Source: Candidatus Faecivivens stercorigallinarum (GTDB taxonomy: Bacteria > Bacillota > Clostridia > Oscillospirales > Ruminococcaceae). From it: a DNA stretch of 6,169 nt. Where the stretch lies: NCBI GenBank assembly GCA_018715465.1, contig DVLN01000073.1:1-6169 (forward strand). The letters run 5' to 3'. Under the pieces are notes generated by a model. It searched no databases. It saw only the letters and a program-made list of their open reading frames with translations, and had not been told where the DNA came from. Positions 1 through 5,698 of the stretch are shown here, one piece after another. The position numbers and the translations under genes were made by a program. How positions within the stretch are numbered: position 1 is the stretch's first letter; each line of letters starts with the position of its first letter.

Positions 1-4
1 TACC

Positions 5-235
5 ATGTTCTTTCGCGGCAAAAAACGACCGGCCCCCGACAAAATCGTCTATGACCCATCCGCAATGTCCCCCGCCATCCGCGCCAGCATCTGTACCGGC
101 GAACAGACGGCCGGTTTTATCAGCCGGGAAACCGGAGCCTTTACCGGCGTCATGCTGATCAATTCCCCCGAGGACAGAAAAAGGTTCTGCAAAGAGTTCG
201 GCATCAAGGACATAGATATTAAAATCATTTATTGA
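5..235 (+). CDS. Small conserved protein of unknown function (76 aa)
   Basis: A short, soluble, basic-ended protein of 76 residues with no signal peptide or membrane segment. It opens with MFFRGKKRPAPDKIVYDP, has a central segment reading AIRASICTGEQTAGF with the first of its two cysteines, and ends in a charged lysine- and isoleucine-rich tail. The same layout (basic start, ICTGEQ-AGF core, then a charged D/E-rich stretch) is, from memory, common in short proteins of Clostridia. Some of those carry the label aspartate dehydrogenase, but nothing here supports that: the protein is far too short and has no nucleotide-binding fold. The ATG at base 5 is taken as the start because the length fits those relatives. 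Only four bases precede it, so its ribosome site and any earlier start cannot be seen. It faces the MATE gene convergently and is followed 18 bases later by a strong terminator. Function is unknown. Confidence 0.72.
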   Translation: MFFRGKKRPAPDKIVYDPSAMSPAIRASICTGEQTAGFISRETGAFTGVMLINSPEDRKRFCKEFGIKDIDIKIIY

Positions 236-253
236 ATACTATCACCAATAAAC

Positions 254-297
254 CAGCCCGTTTTCAGCTTTTCACCGAAAACGGGCTGTTCTTTTTC
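254..297 (+). terminator. Intrinsic terminator after the 76-aa gene, possibly bidirectional
   Basis: A perfect 12-bp stem (bases 254-265 pairing with 277-288, CAGCCCGTTTTC against its complement) closes an 11-base loop and is followed by TTCTTTTTC on the + strand. It lies just past the + strand stop codon, and its T-run overlaps the last codon of the convergent MATE gene. Read on the - strand, the same stem is followed only by GGTTTATTGG. It may therefore also end MATE transcripts, but less efficiently. Confidence 0.88.
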
Positions 298-1642
298 AGG
301 CTCCGCGCCTGTCCCTGCTCCACATCCATCCAAAATAAGCCACACAAATGACAATCGAGATCAGCGAAGCGGCTGGGGCTGCAATCCCCATCGGGGTCAG
401 GCTCCCCGAAGTGACCCGGCTCATCAGCCAGGTTACCGGGATTCTGACCGCAAAGGTCGCAACCATCGAATGGGCAAAGCAGACAATCGACCGGCGTCTC
501 GCATTCAGGTAAGCATTCATGCAAAATACAAAGCTGACCAGTATGCAGTCAATCGAATAGGTACGGACATATTCCGCCCCTGACTGGATAACCGCCGGGT
601 CACCCGTAAAGATACCGACCAGCAGATCGGGGACCAGCTGGCTGAGCAGGCAGATGACGCATCCGCAGACCAGTGAAAAGATAATTCCCCACTTCATCGA
701 ACTGCGGGCGCGGTCCTCCCGCCCGGCGCCGATATTCTGGGAAGCCATCGTCGCAACTGCCGACGAAAACGCGCCCGGCACCAGAAATGCAAACCCCATC
801 AGCTTTTCGACAACACCAACTGCCGCCGATGCAATAACACCCAGCGTGTTGATGATCGCCGAGATCGCCAGAAACGAAACATTGACCAGCACGTCCTGCA
901 AGGCGAGCGGGACGCCGACCTGCAAAATTGCGGTCAGTTCCTTTTTCCGCGGAGCAAAATCGTTCCGATGCATCGCAACCTGAAACCCGCCTCGCAGCAT
1001 ATGCGTCAATGCACAGATGAAAGACACCGCCTGTGCGGCAACCGTCGCGACCGCCGCACCTGCTGCCCCCAGCTTAAAATAACCCGTCAGCAGAAAATCC
1101 AGTACAATATTGACCACGCAGGCAATCAAAATGAAAATGACCGGTGTCTTCGAGTCCCCCAGTCCGCGATAGATACTGCTGACCGCGTTATACCCGACGA
1201 TAAACGGCAGGCCCGCACAGCAGATAAAGACATACTGCCTTGCATACGCCACCGCTTCGGCAGGTGTCATCATCACCGCAACCATCCCATTTGTCCCCAG
1301 CAGCATGACCGGCGTCAGAAATACCGCGATCGCGATAAACAAAAAGGTCAGGTTGCCGACAGCCCGTGCGACGCCCGGCTGGTTGTTTTCGCCAATCCTC
1401 CGTCCAATCAGCACCGTTCCGCCCATCGAAATCCCCTGTACCAGAGCCGTCACCGTCATCATCAGCTGGGAACCAATCGAAACCGCCGATACCGCTGCTG
1501 AATCCGCATACTGCCCGACGACAAACAAGTCGACCGCCCCATAGATCGCCTGTAGGAAGCTGGCCGCCATAAAGGGCAGCGCAAACTGCAAAAGTGCCGG
1601 GGCAATCTTCCCGGTAACCAACCTGTTTTCCTTTTCCGTCAT
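296..1642 (-). CDS. MATE family multidrug/metabolite efflux transporter
   Basis: An inner-membrane antiporter of the MATE (NorM/DinF-like) family. Such proteins export cationic or other small molecules in exchange for Na+ or H+; the substrate cannot be told from sequence. At 448 residues it has the family's usual length and about twelve hydrophobic segments in two homologous halves. Visible family marks are the N-terminal stretch A-P-A-L-L-Q-F-A-L-P, DLFVVGQY early in the first half, GLGDSKTP in the loop near residue 160, NIVLDFLL just after, and SQNIGAGRE near residue 305. The start is ATG at 1642, with an AAAGGACGG ribosome site (1651-1659) upstream. It shares the strand of mobA but is separated from it by 141 bases holding a promoter-like sequence and a terminator hairpin, so its expression is probably controlled separately. 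Family assignment is secure; the subfamily is not. Confidence 0.95.
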   Translation of the reverse strand: MTEKENRLVTGKIAPALLQFALPFMAASFLQAIYGAVDLFVVGQYADSAAVSAVSIGSQLMMTVTALVQGISMGGTVLIGRRIGENNQPGVARAVGNLTFLFIAIAVFLTPVMLLGTNGMVAVMMTPAEAVAYARQYVFICCAGLPFIVGYNAVSSIYRGLGDSKTPVIFILIACVVNIVLDFLLTGYFKLGAAGAAVATVAAQAVSFICALTHMLRGGFQVAMHRNDFAPRKKELTAILQVGVPLALQDVLVNVSFLAISAIINTLGVIASAAVGVVEKLMGFAFLVPGAFSSAVATMASQNIGAGREDRARSSMKWGIIFSLVCGCVICLLSQLVPDLLVGIFTGDPAVIQSGAEYVRTYSIDCILVSFVFCMNAYLNARRRSIVCFAHSMVATFAVRIPVTWLMSRVTSGSLTPMGIAAPAASLISIVICVAYFGWMWSRDRRGA

Positions 1643-1740
1643 GCAAATTTCCGTCCTTTCTGCTGTTGTTTCCGTCGGTATCCAAAAAAGCCGGACAAGA
1701 CAACGGGACTCTCACCCGCCATCTTATCCGGCTTTGTCAT
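1639..1740 (-). other. Possible 33-codon leader ORF overlapping the MATE start
   Basis: An open frame begins at ATG 1740-1738, runs through the whole hairpin (its start reads MTKPDKMAGESP) and ends in TGA at 1641-1639. That stop overlaps the MATE start codon as ATGA, the usual geometry for translational coupling. Against it: no good ribosome site lies at normal spacing, since the nearest GGAGG is about 19 bases upstream of the ATG, and the frame may be open by chance over so short a length. It could be a regulatory leader peptide or nothing. Confidence 0.2.
1684..1735 (-). terminator. Long hairpin with U-run between mobA and MATE (terminator or attenuator)
   Basis: On the - strand RNA, 21 bases (1735-1715) pair without a break with 21 bases (1707-1687) around a seven-base loop, UGAGAGU. 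The 3' arm ends in a run of six U (1689-1684). Four of the pairs are G-U wobbles, which would be A-C mismatches in + strand RNA. The structure is therefore built to work as - strand RNA. It lies 48 bases after the mobA stop, so the simplest role is terminator of the oxidoreductase-mobA operon. It also lies downstream of the best promoter available to MATE, so it may gate transcription into that gene. Confidence 0.82.
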
Positions 1741-1777
1741 ATCTCAAAATGTATGGATGCCTCCGATGAATAGTTTT

Positions 1778-1806
1778 ATTCTATCAAAATCCGCCCATAT
1801 TGTCAA
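1778..1806 (-). promoter_or_regulatory. Near-consensus housekeeping promoter upstream of the MATE leader
   Basis: On the - strand a perfect -35 box TTGACA (1806-1801) is followed by exactly 17 bases and a -10 box TAGAAT (1783-1778), one base from the TATAAT consensus. The -35 box and spacer lie within the last codons and stop of mobA. Transcription would begin near 1771, giving a leader of about 130 bases before the MATE start and passing through the 1687-1735 hairpin. No comparable promoter is seen between the hairpin and the MATE gene, where only about 40 bases remain. Confidence 0.72.
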
Positions 1807-2371
1807 GCATTTCATCTGCTCTCAACTTTGCGAGATCTTCCGGCGTATTGACGTTAAAATGCACTGTCTCAAATCCGGTTCCGGCAAGCGGAATGACCCG
1901 AACCGGCACCCGCTCCATCAGTCCCATCAGCCGCCGCTCTCCATTTTGGAGCATCTGACCGATTGCGTTATAGCAGTCCCGGTGATAGACAGCACCGAGC
2001 GGCTGAAGCCGCCCATCCGGTGTCTGGCTGATGGTCAGCCCCTCCCCCGCCCGCTCCATCATAAAACGAACGAACGCTTCGGTAACCAGCGGGGTATCAC
2101 AGGCCGCGACAAACAGCGCGTCACATCGGGTAACGGATAACCCGGCATAGATTCCGCCCAACGGCCCGCATCCGGCAAACGCTTCATAAACGGAACGAAA
2201 ACTGCTTTTTCCCGTGCCTGCGTACAGTTTTTCCGGCAGAAAGTCCATCGCTTCTTCTACCCGCTGCAAAAAACTTTTGCCGTCCAGCAGCAGACATCCT
2301 TTATCTATACCGCCCATTCTGCGGCTTTTTCCGCCGCCCAAAATCAACCCGCCGCAGTTACAAACCAGCAT
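1784..2371 (-). CDS. mobA: Molybdenum cofactor guanylyltransferase MobA
   Basis: MobA transfers GMP from GTP to molybdenum-bound molybdopterin in the cytoplasm, giving the guanine dinucleotide form used by DMSO-reductase-family enzymes. The protein has 195 residues, close to E. coli MobA. The N-terminal nucleotide-binding signature is intact: GLILGGGKSRRMGGIDKG at residues 8-25, with the glycine run and the R-M-G and D-K elements. GPLGGIYAGL follows at 69-78, the metal-binding ACDTPL with Asp92 at 90-95, and the family's closing NTPEDL at 175-180. A start 16 codons upstream (2419) is also open. ATG 2371 is preferred because GAGGGA lies seven bases before it and because it puts the conserved motif at the normal distance from the N terminus. 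The gene overlaps the preceding oxidoreductase by 14 bases, so the two are probably translated in a coupled way. The 3' end carries a promoter box for the downstream region. Confidence 0.93.
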   Translation of the reverse strand: MLVCNCGGLILGGGKSRRMGGIDKGCLLLDGKSFLQRVEEAMDFLPEKLYAGTGKSSFRSVYEAFAGCGPLGGIYAGLSVTRCDALFVAACDTPLVTEAFVRFMMERAGEGLTISQTPDGRLQPLGAVYHRDCYNAIGQMLQNGERRLMGLMERVPVRVIPLAGTGFETVHFNVNTPEDLAKLRADEMLDNMGGF

Positions 2372-4610
2372 CTGACGTTCCCTCAATTTCCACCAGAATC
2401 GAATGCTGGGTATTGCCATGGGAGAGCGGGGTCGGATGGCTGGAGGTCAGGACGTTGATCGAACCGCCCCGGTCCCGGCCTTTCCGGTCGGGCGCATACC
2501 AGGCCCCCTGTGAGATCGCCGCCCCTCCTCTTACAATCCGGTCGGTAATCTTCACCGGCAGCAATGTTTCCCCGCGGTCATTATAAACACGAACGGTCAT
2601 TCCGTCTGCCAGCCCGCGTGCCTTCGCGTCCTCCGGGTGCATCCAGACGCACTGCGGATCAAGCGCGGCAAGGGCAGGGTTTTTGTCATGCACCGAATGG
2701 CAGCGGCGCTTGGTGTGCCAGCCGATCAGCTGGAGCGGATAACGGGCAATCGCCGGGTCGGCGATTCCCTCCCGGCCGGGGATGAAGTTTGGCAGCGGCG
2801 AAACATACTCGGAAAATGTCCCATCATAAATTTTCCGGGAAAAAATCTCAATCCGCCCGCTTTCGGTCGGGAAAGGATGGGCAACCGGGTCAGCCGCTTC
2901 CTCTGCAAAAGCCACATAAGGCGGCAGCGGTTTATAGCGGTAAACGCCGTTTGGCTTGGCTTCATCGTAGGGCGGCAGTTCCGGTTCCTGTCGGCGCAGT
3001 TCCTCATAGATTGCCCGGAGCCACTCATCCGTCGTCCGGCCGAGGGAAAATGCTTCGTACAATCCCAGTTTTTTTGCGACCTCGCACAGCCAGTCATATT
3101 CAAACCTGCTCTCCCCGACCGGCTTGCAGACCGGATTGATAAACCCGATGAAATCCCCTGCCATCCAGGGCGTCACCAGATTATCCCCTTCAAACAGACT
3201 GGTCCCGGGCAGCAAGATATCGGCAAACTTCGCGCTCGCCGTCATAAACAGGTCACTGACGACGATAAATTCGACCTTGCTCTCGTCCTGCAAAATACGG
3301 GCGGTTTCATTGATATTTCCGTGCTGGTTGATTAGCGCGTTGCCGCCGAGGTTCAGAATCATTTTGATCGAACCGGGCAGATGTACCTCCGGGCTGCGTT
3401 TTCCTTCAAAGGTCACCCCGTCCAGCCCGGTCATCTTTTCGCCGCAGTCAGCCGCCCTGCTCCAGCTGAAAACCGGAATCTCATACTTGCAGGGATTTTC
3501 CACCCGCGGCAGATGTGGCTGTTCATGCCGCTGGATGTATCCCGGCCCGCCTGCCCAGCCGCCGCTTATCCCGACATTCCCGGTCAGCGCCGCCAGCATG
3601 ATGCCGCCGCGAGTGACCTGTTCGCCGTTTTCCTGCCGCTGGGGACCGTACCCCTGAATCAGCGCGGCAGGGCGTGCGGATGCGTACCGTTCCGCCAGCC
3701 GGATAATGGTTTCTTCGGGAATGCCGGTGATCGCAGATGCCCATGCAGGCGTTTTTTCGACTCCATCCCTTGTCCCCATCAGGTAGTCAAAATAACAAAG
3801 GGTGGGATCTACTCCGTCCGGCATATGCTCCCGGTCAAACCCGAATGTGCACCGGCTGACAAAATCCCGGTCGTACAGCTCGCGGGTATAAATCCACCAG
3901 GCCATTCCGTCCGACAGAGCAGCATCTGTCCCGGGACGTATCCCAATCCATTCGGCATCCAGTTTCAATGCGGTATCATTTTTGCGCGGGTCGATGACAA
4001 CAATCGGAATTCCCTTTTCTTTGGCCTTTTTGAGCCAGAACATCTGCCCGTCAAACACCGTCTCCGCCGGATTATGCCCCCAGAGGATAATCAGCTTTGC
4101 GTTCAGCAGGGTATCATAGCTCGAACCGGTCATATTGGTGCCGTACATATACGGCGTTACATAGGAAACACAAGCGGTCGAGTAGGAATTATAAAAATCC
4201 AGAAATCCGCCGTCCAATGCCAGCAGCCGTTTTGCCAGTCCCGGTCCACGGAAAACAGCCGACGAACCGGTCGCATAATGAACATACCGGGAGGCCGGGC
4301 CATACTGGTCGCGGATACGGACCCATTCGGAAGCGATGGTGTCGACCGCTTCTTCCCAGCTGATCGGGACAAACTTCCCCTCGCCGCGTTTTCCCACCCG
4401 TTTCATTGGGGTAGTCAGCCGGTCGCGGAAAAAGGTCTGATGATAATGGATTCCACGTGCGCAGGCGGTCAGCGGCGTCTCGGCAGCATGAGGGTCGGCT
4501 GGTTCGGTTGAGATCCGTCTGATCTGACCGTCCTGTACATGCAGGTGCAGCAGACACCGGCCGCCGCAGTTACCCATCCCCATAGTATGAATGATCTGTT
4601 CTTTTTCCAT
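2358..4610 (-). CDS. DmsA-type molybdopterin oxidoreductase, catalytic subunit, cytoplasmic variant
   Basis: A 750-residue catalytic subunit of the DMSO reductase superfamily, closest by eye to E. coli DmsA along its whole length. It should carry bis-molybdopterin guanine dinucleotide and reduce or oxidise a small substrate, possibly an S- or N-oxide; the true substrate is unknown. The layout is an iron-sulfur domain (about 8-60), the main molybdopterin domain (about 62-480; RVGKRGEGKF, ISWEEA, IDPRKNDTA, IRPGTDAAL, GYGPQRQENGE, LTGNVGISGG) and the dinucleotide-binding domain (about 624-745; GAWYAPD, GGSINVLTSSHPTPLSHGN). Ser144 in NSYSTA aligns with the DmsA molybdenum-ligand serine. Two points are odd. 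There is no Tat signal or any N-terminal extension. The usual Cys-x3-Cys-x3-Cys motif reads G11-x3-C15-x3-C19, with the later C50 present, so the first cluster ligand is missing. GGGAGG seven bases upstream supports ATG 4610. No DmsB or DmsC gene adjoins; mobA overlaps its 3' end. Confidence 0.93.
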   Translation of the reverse strand: MEKEQIIHTMGMGNCGGRCLLHLHVQDGQIRRISTEPADPHAAETPLTACARGIHYHQTFFRDRLTTPMKRVGKRGEGKFVPISWEEAVDTIASEWVRIRDQYGPASRYVHYATGSSAVFRGPGLAKRLLALDGGFLDFYNSYSTACVSYVTPYMYGTNMTGSSYDTLLNAKLIILWGHNPAETVFDGQMFWLKKAKEKGIPIVVIDPRKNDTALKLDAEWIGIRPGTDAALSDGMAWWIYTRELYDRDFVSRCTFGFDREHMPDGVDPTLCYFDYLMGTRDGVEKTPAWASAITGIPEETIIRLAERYASARPAALIQGYGPQRQENGEQVTRGGIMLAALTGNVGISGGWAGGPGYIQRHEQPHLPRVENPCKYEIPVFSWSRAADCGEKMTGLDGVTFEGKRSPEVHLPGSIKMILNLGGNALINQHGNINETARILQDESKVEFIVVSDLFMTASAKFADILLPGTSLFEGDNLVTPWMAGDFIGFINPVCKPVGESRFEYDWLCEVAKKLGLYEAFSLGRTTDEWLRAIYEELRRQEPELPPYDEAKPNGVYRYKPLPPYVAFAEEAADPVAHPFPTESGRIEIFSRKIYDGTFSEYVSPLPNFIPGREGIADPAIARYPLQLIGWHTKRRCHSVHDKNPALAALDPQCVWMHPEDAKARGLADGMTVRVYNDRGETLLPVKITDRIVRGGAAISQGAWYAPDRKGRDRGGSINVLTSSHPTPLSHGNTQHSILVEIEGTSDAGL
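2379..2384 (-). promoter_or_regulatory. Ribosome binding site that fixes the mobA start
   Basis: GAGGGA on the - strand lies seven bases before ATG 2371, inside the last codons of the upstream oxidoreductase. It supports the shorter 195-residue MobA over the longer frame beginning at 2419. Confidence 0.65.
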
Positions 4611-4617
4611 CGCGCAT

Positions 4618-4623
4618 CCTCCC
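4618..4623 (-). promoter_or_regulatory. Ribosome binding site of the oxidoreductase gene
   Basis: GGGAGG on the - strand, seven bases before ATG 4610. It fixes a start right at the iron-sulfur domain and so rules out an upstream secretion signal in this frame. Confidence 0.75.
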
Positions 4624-4626
4624 GCC

Positions 4627-4675
4627 GGTATGATTGATCTGGCATTATGATACCATAACTGTCAAAGCGGCGCAA
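4627..4675 (-). promoter_or_regulatory. Candidate promoter and operator of the oxidoreductase-mobA unit
   Basis: On the - strand an extended -10 (TGGTATCAT; hexamer at 4652-4647) lies 17 bases after a weak -35, TTGCGC (4675-4670). An exact TTGACA (4665-4660) is also present, but at 17 bases it meets only CCAGAT. An imperfect inverted repeat, GGTATCAT against ATCATACC (4654-4647 and 4634-4627, seven of eight matching, 12-base spacer), overlaps the -10 and could be an operator. The region lies between the porB terminator and the ribosome site, so a promoter is expected here, but its exact boxes are uncertain. Confidence 0.45.
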
Positions 4676-4687
4676 GCCGTCACACAC

Positions 4688-4718
4688 AAAACGCGCCGCG
4701 GTTTATTCCCACGGCGCG
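4688..4718 (-). terminator. Intrinsic terminator of the por operon
   Basis: On the - strand a ten-pair GC-rich stem (4718-4709 with 4701-4692, including one G-U wobble) encloses a seven-base A/U-rich loop and is followed by UUUU then GUGUGUG. It begins 28 bases after the porB stop. It separates the pyruvate:ferredoxin oxidoreductase genes from the downstream oxidoreductase-mobA unit, which then needs its own promoter. Confidence 0.85.
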
Positions 4719-4746
4719 CCAGTATACGTTTATGACAGGGCAGCAA

Positions 4747-5682
4747 TCAACGGCATTTTGCCAGCAGTTCTTCCCATTTTTTATCGACATATTTCTGTGC
4801 TTCTTCGATGGTCCACTCATTACCCGGCTTGAAGCAGTGTTTAAACCGTCCCTGCAGCCGCATGAATTCCTCGACCGGCAGCTTCTGCTTCGGCTCATAG
4901 GTCAGCTTCCAGACGCCGTTCTCCACCTCATACAGCGGCCAAACACAGGTCTCAACCGCCATCTTGCAGATCTTCGCGAAATCCGACGCGTCATACTGCC
5001 AGCCGCGCGGACAGGGCGACAGAACGTTGACAAAAGCAGGCCCTTCGGTATAGATCGCCTTGTGTGCCTTTTCATGAAAATCCTTCATGTTGCCGATAAA
5101 GGTGGTCTGGGCTGCATAAGGAATGCCATGTGCAACCATAACCTGCGTCAGGTCCTTTTTGTTCTGTACCTTACCGGTCGAACAGGTCCCGGAAGGGGTG
5201 GTCGTCGCATTGGCAAAACGGGGAGTCGAGGAAGAACGCTGGATACCGGTGTTCATGTACGCCTCATTGTCGTAGCAGAAGTAGGTATAGTCATGTCCTC
5301 TCTCCATCGCACCCGAAAGCGACTGCAAACCGATATCATAGGTACCGCCGTCGCCGCCGATTGCTAGCACCTTGATCTTCTCATCCGCAGCGATTTTGCC
5401 GCGTTTTTTCAGCACCTTGATCGCCGTCTCAACGCCGCCCGCAACTGCCGATGTATTCTCAAACGCAACGTGGATATAGGAATCATTCCACGCGGTAAAC
5501 GGATACAGGAAAGACGAAACCTCCAGGCAGGAAGTCGCGTTGCAGATAACCGCCCTGTCCTCCGGGTCAACCGCCCGCAGCATCGCACGTGCCGTAATGC
5601 CGGCACCGCAGCCAGCGCAAAGACGGTGTCCGCTGGCAAACCGTTCGGGTTTGGCCAGCTCCTGTTTCAGATTATAGCCCAT
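4747..5682 (-). CDS. porB: Pyruvate:ferredoxin oxidoreductase, beta subunit
   Basis: The thiamine-diphosphate-binding subunit of a four-subunit 2-oxoacid:ferredoxin oxidoreductase. The enzyme decarboxylates pyruvate with CoA to acetyl-CoA and CO2 while reducing ferredoxin, in the cytoplasm. It is complete at 311 residues, the usual length. C22-A-G-C25, C52 in NATSCLEV and C224 in LSPCPRG match the four cysteines that bind the subunit's [4Fe-4S] cluster. The thiamine-diphosphate motif runs from GGDGG at 109-113 to N139 in YDNEAYMNTGIQ. The YDNEAYMNTGIQRSS stretch and the length point to the pyruvate type rather than the 2-ketoisovalerate or 2-oxoglutarate types, though specificity is inferred. 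An AAAGGAGG site (5691-5698) lies eight bases before ATG 5682 and overlaps the porA stop codon, leaving a 14-base gap and implying coupled translation. A terminator follows. Confidence 0.94.
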   Translation of the reverse strand: MGYNLKQELAKPERFASGHRLCAGCGAGITARAMLRAVDPEDRAVICNATSCLEVSSFLYPFTAWNDSYIHVAFENTSAVAGGVETAIKVLKKRGKIAADEKIKVLAIGGDGGTYDIGLQSLSGAMERGHDYTYFCYDNEAYMNTGIQRSSSTPRFANATTTPSGTCSTGKVQNKKDLTQVMVAHGIPYAAQTTFIGNMKDFHEKAHKAIYTEGPAFVNVLSPCPRGWQYDASDFAKICKMAVETCVWPLYEVENGVWKLTYEPKQKLPVEEFMRLQGRFKHCFKPGNEWTIEEAQKYVDKKWEELLAKCR

Positions 5683-5690
5683 TGTCAGTT

Positions 5691-5698
5691 CCTCCTTT
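5691..5698 (-). promoter_or_regulatory. Ribosome binding site of porB, overlapping the porA stop
   Basis: AAAGGAGG on the - strand, eight bases before ATG 5682. Its first two bases are part of the TAA stop of porA (5697-5699), a layout typical of coupled subunits made in fixed ratio. Confidence 0.8.

Noticed and set aside
1684..1777. Guanidine or other known riboswitch in the MATE leader
   Set aside because: MATE genes can be riboswitch-controlled, but I see no ACGR loops of guanidine-II type or other recognisable conserved core; only the single long hairpin is supported.
1757..2140. 127-codon + strand open frame opposite mobA
   Set aside because: Its translation resembles no family I know and it overlaps the MobA coding frame and its promoter; explained as a shadow.
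2372..2419. Sixteen extra N-terminal codons for MobA
   Set aside because: They would place the nucleotide-binding motif too far from the N terminus and overlap the oxidoreductase further, while ATG 2371 has its own well-spaced GAGGGA.
3381..4511. Long open frame on the + strand opposite the oxidoreductase
   Set aside because: It mirrors a confidently identified gene in GC-rich sequence, its translation is rich in P, R, G and C with no recognisable domain, and no ribosome site precedes it.
4660..4665. Exact TTGACA as the -35 of the oxidoreductase promoter
   Set aside because: At 16-18 bases it meets no acceptable -10 (CCAGAT or similar). The extended TGGTATCAT a few bases downstream fits better with a weaker -35.
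4732..5367. 211-codon + strand open frame opposite porB
   Set aside because: It is antisense to a gene with intact catalytic motifs, has no family resemblance, and begins inside the porB downstream region without a promoter.
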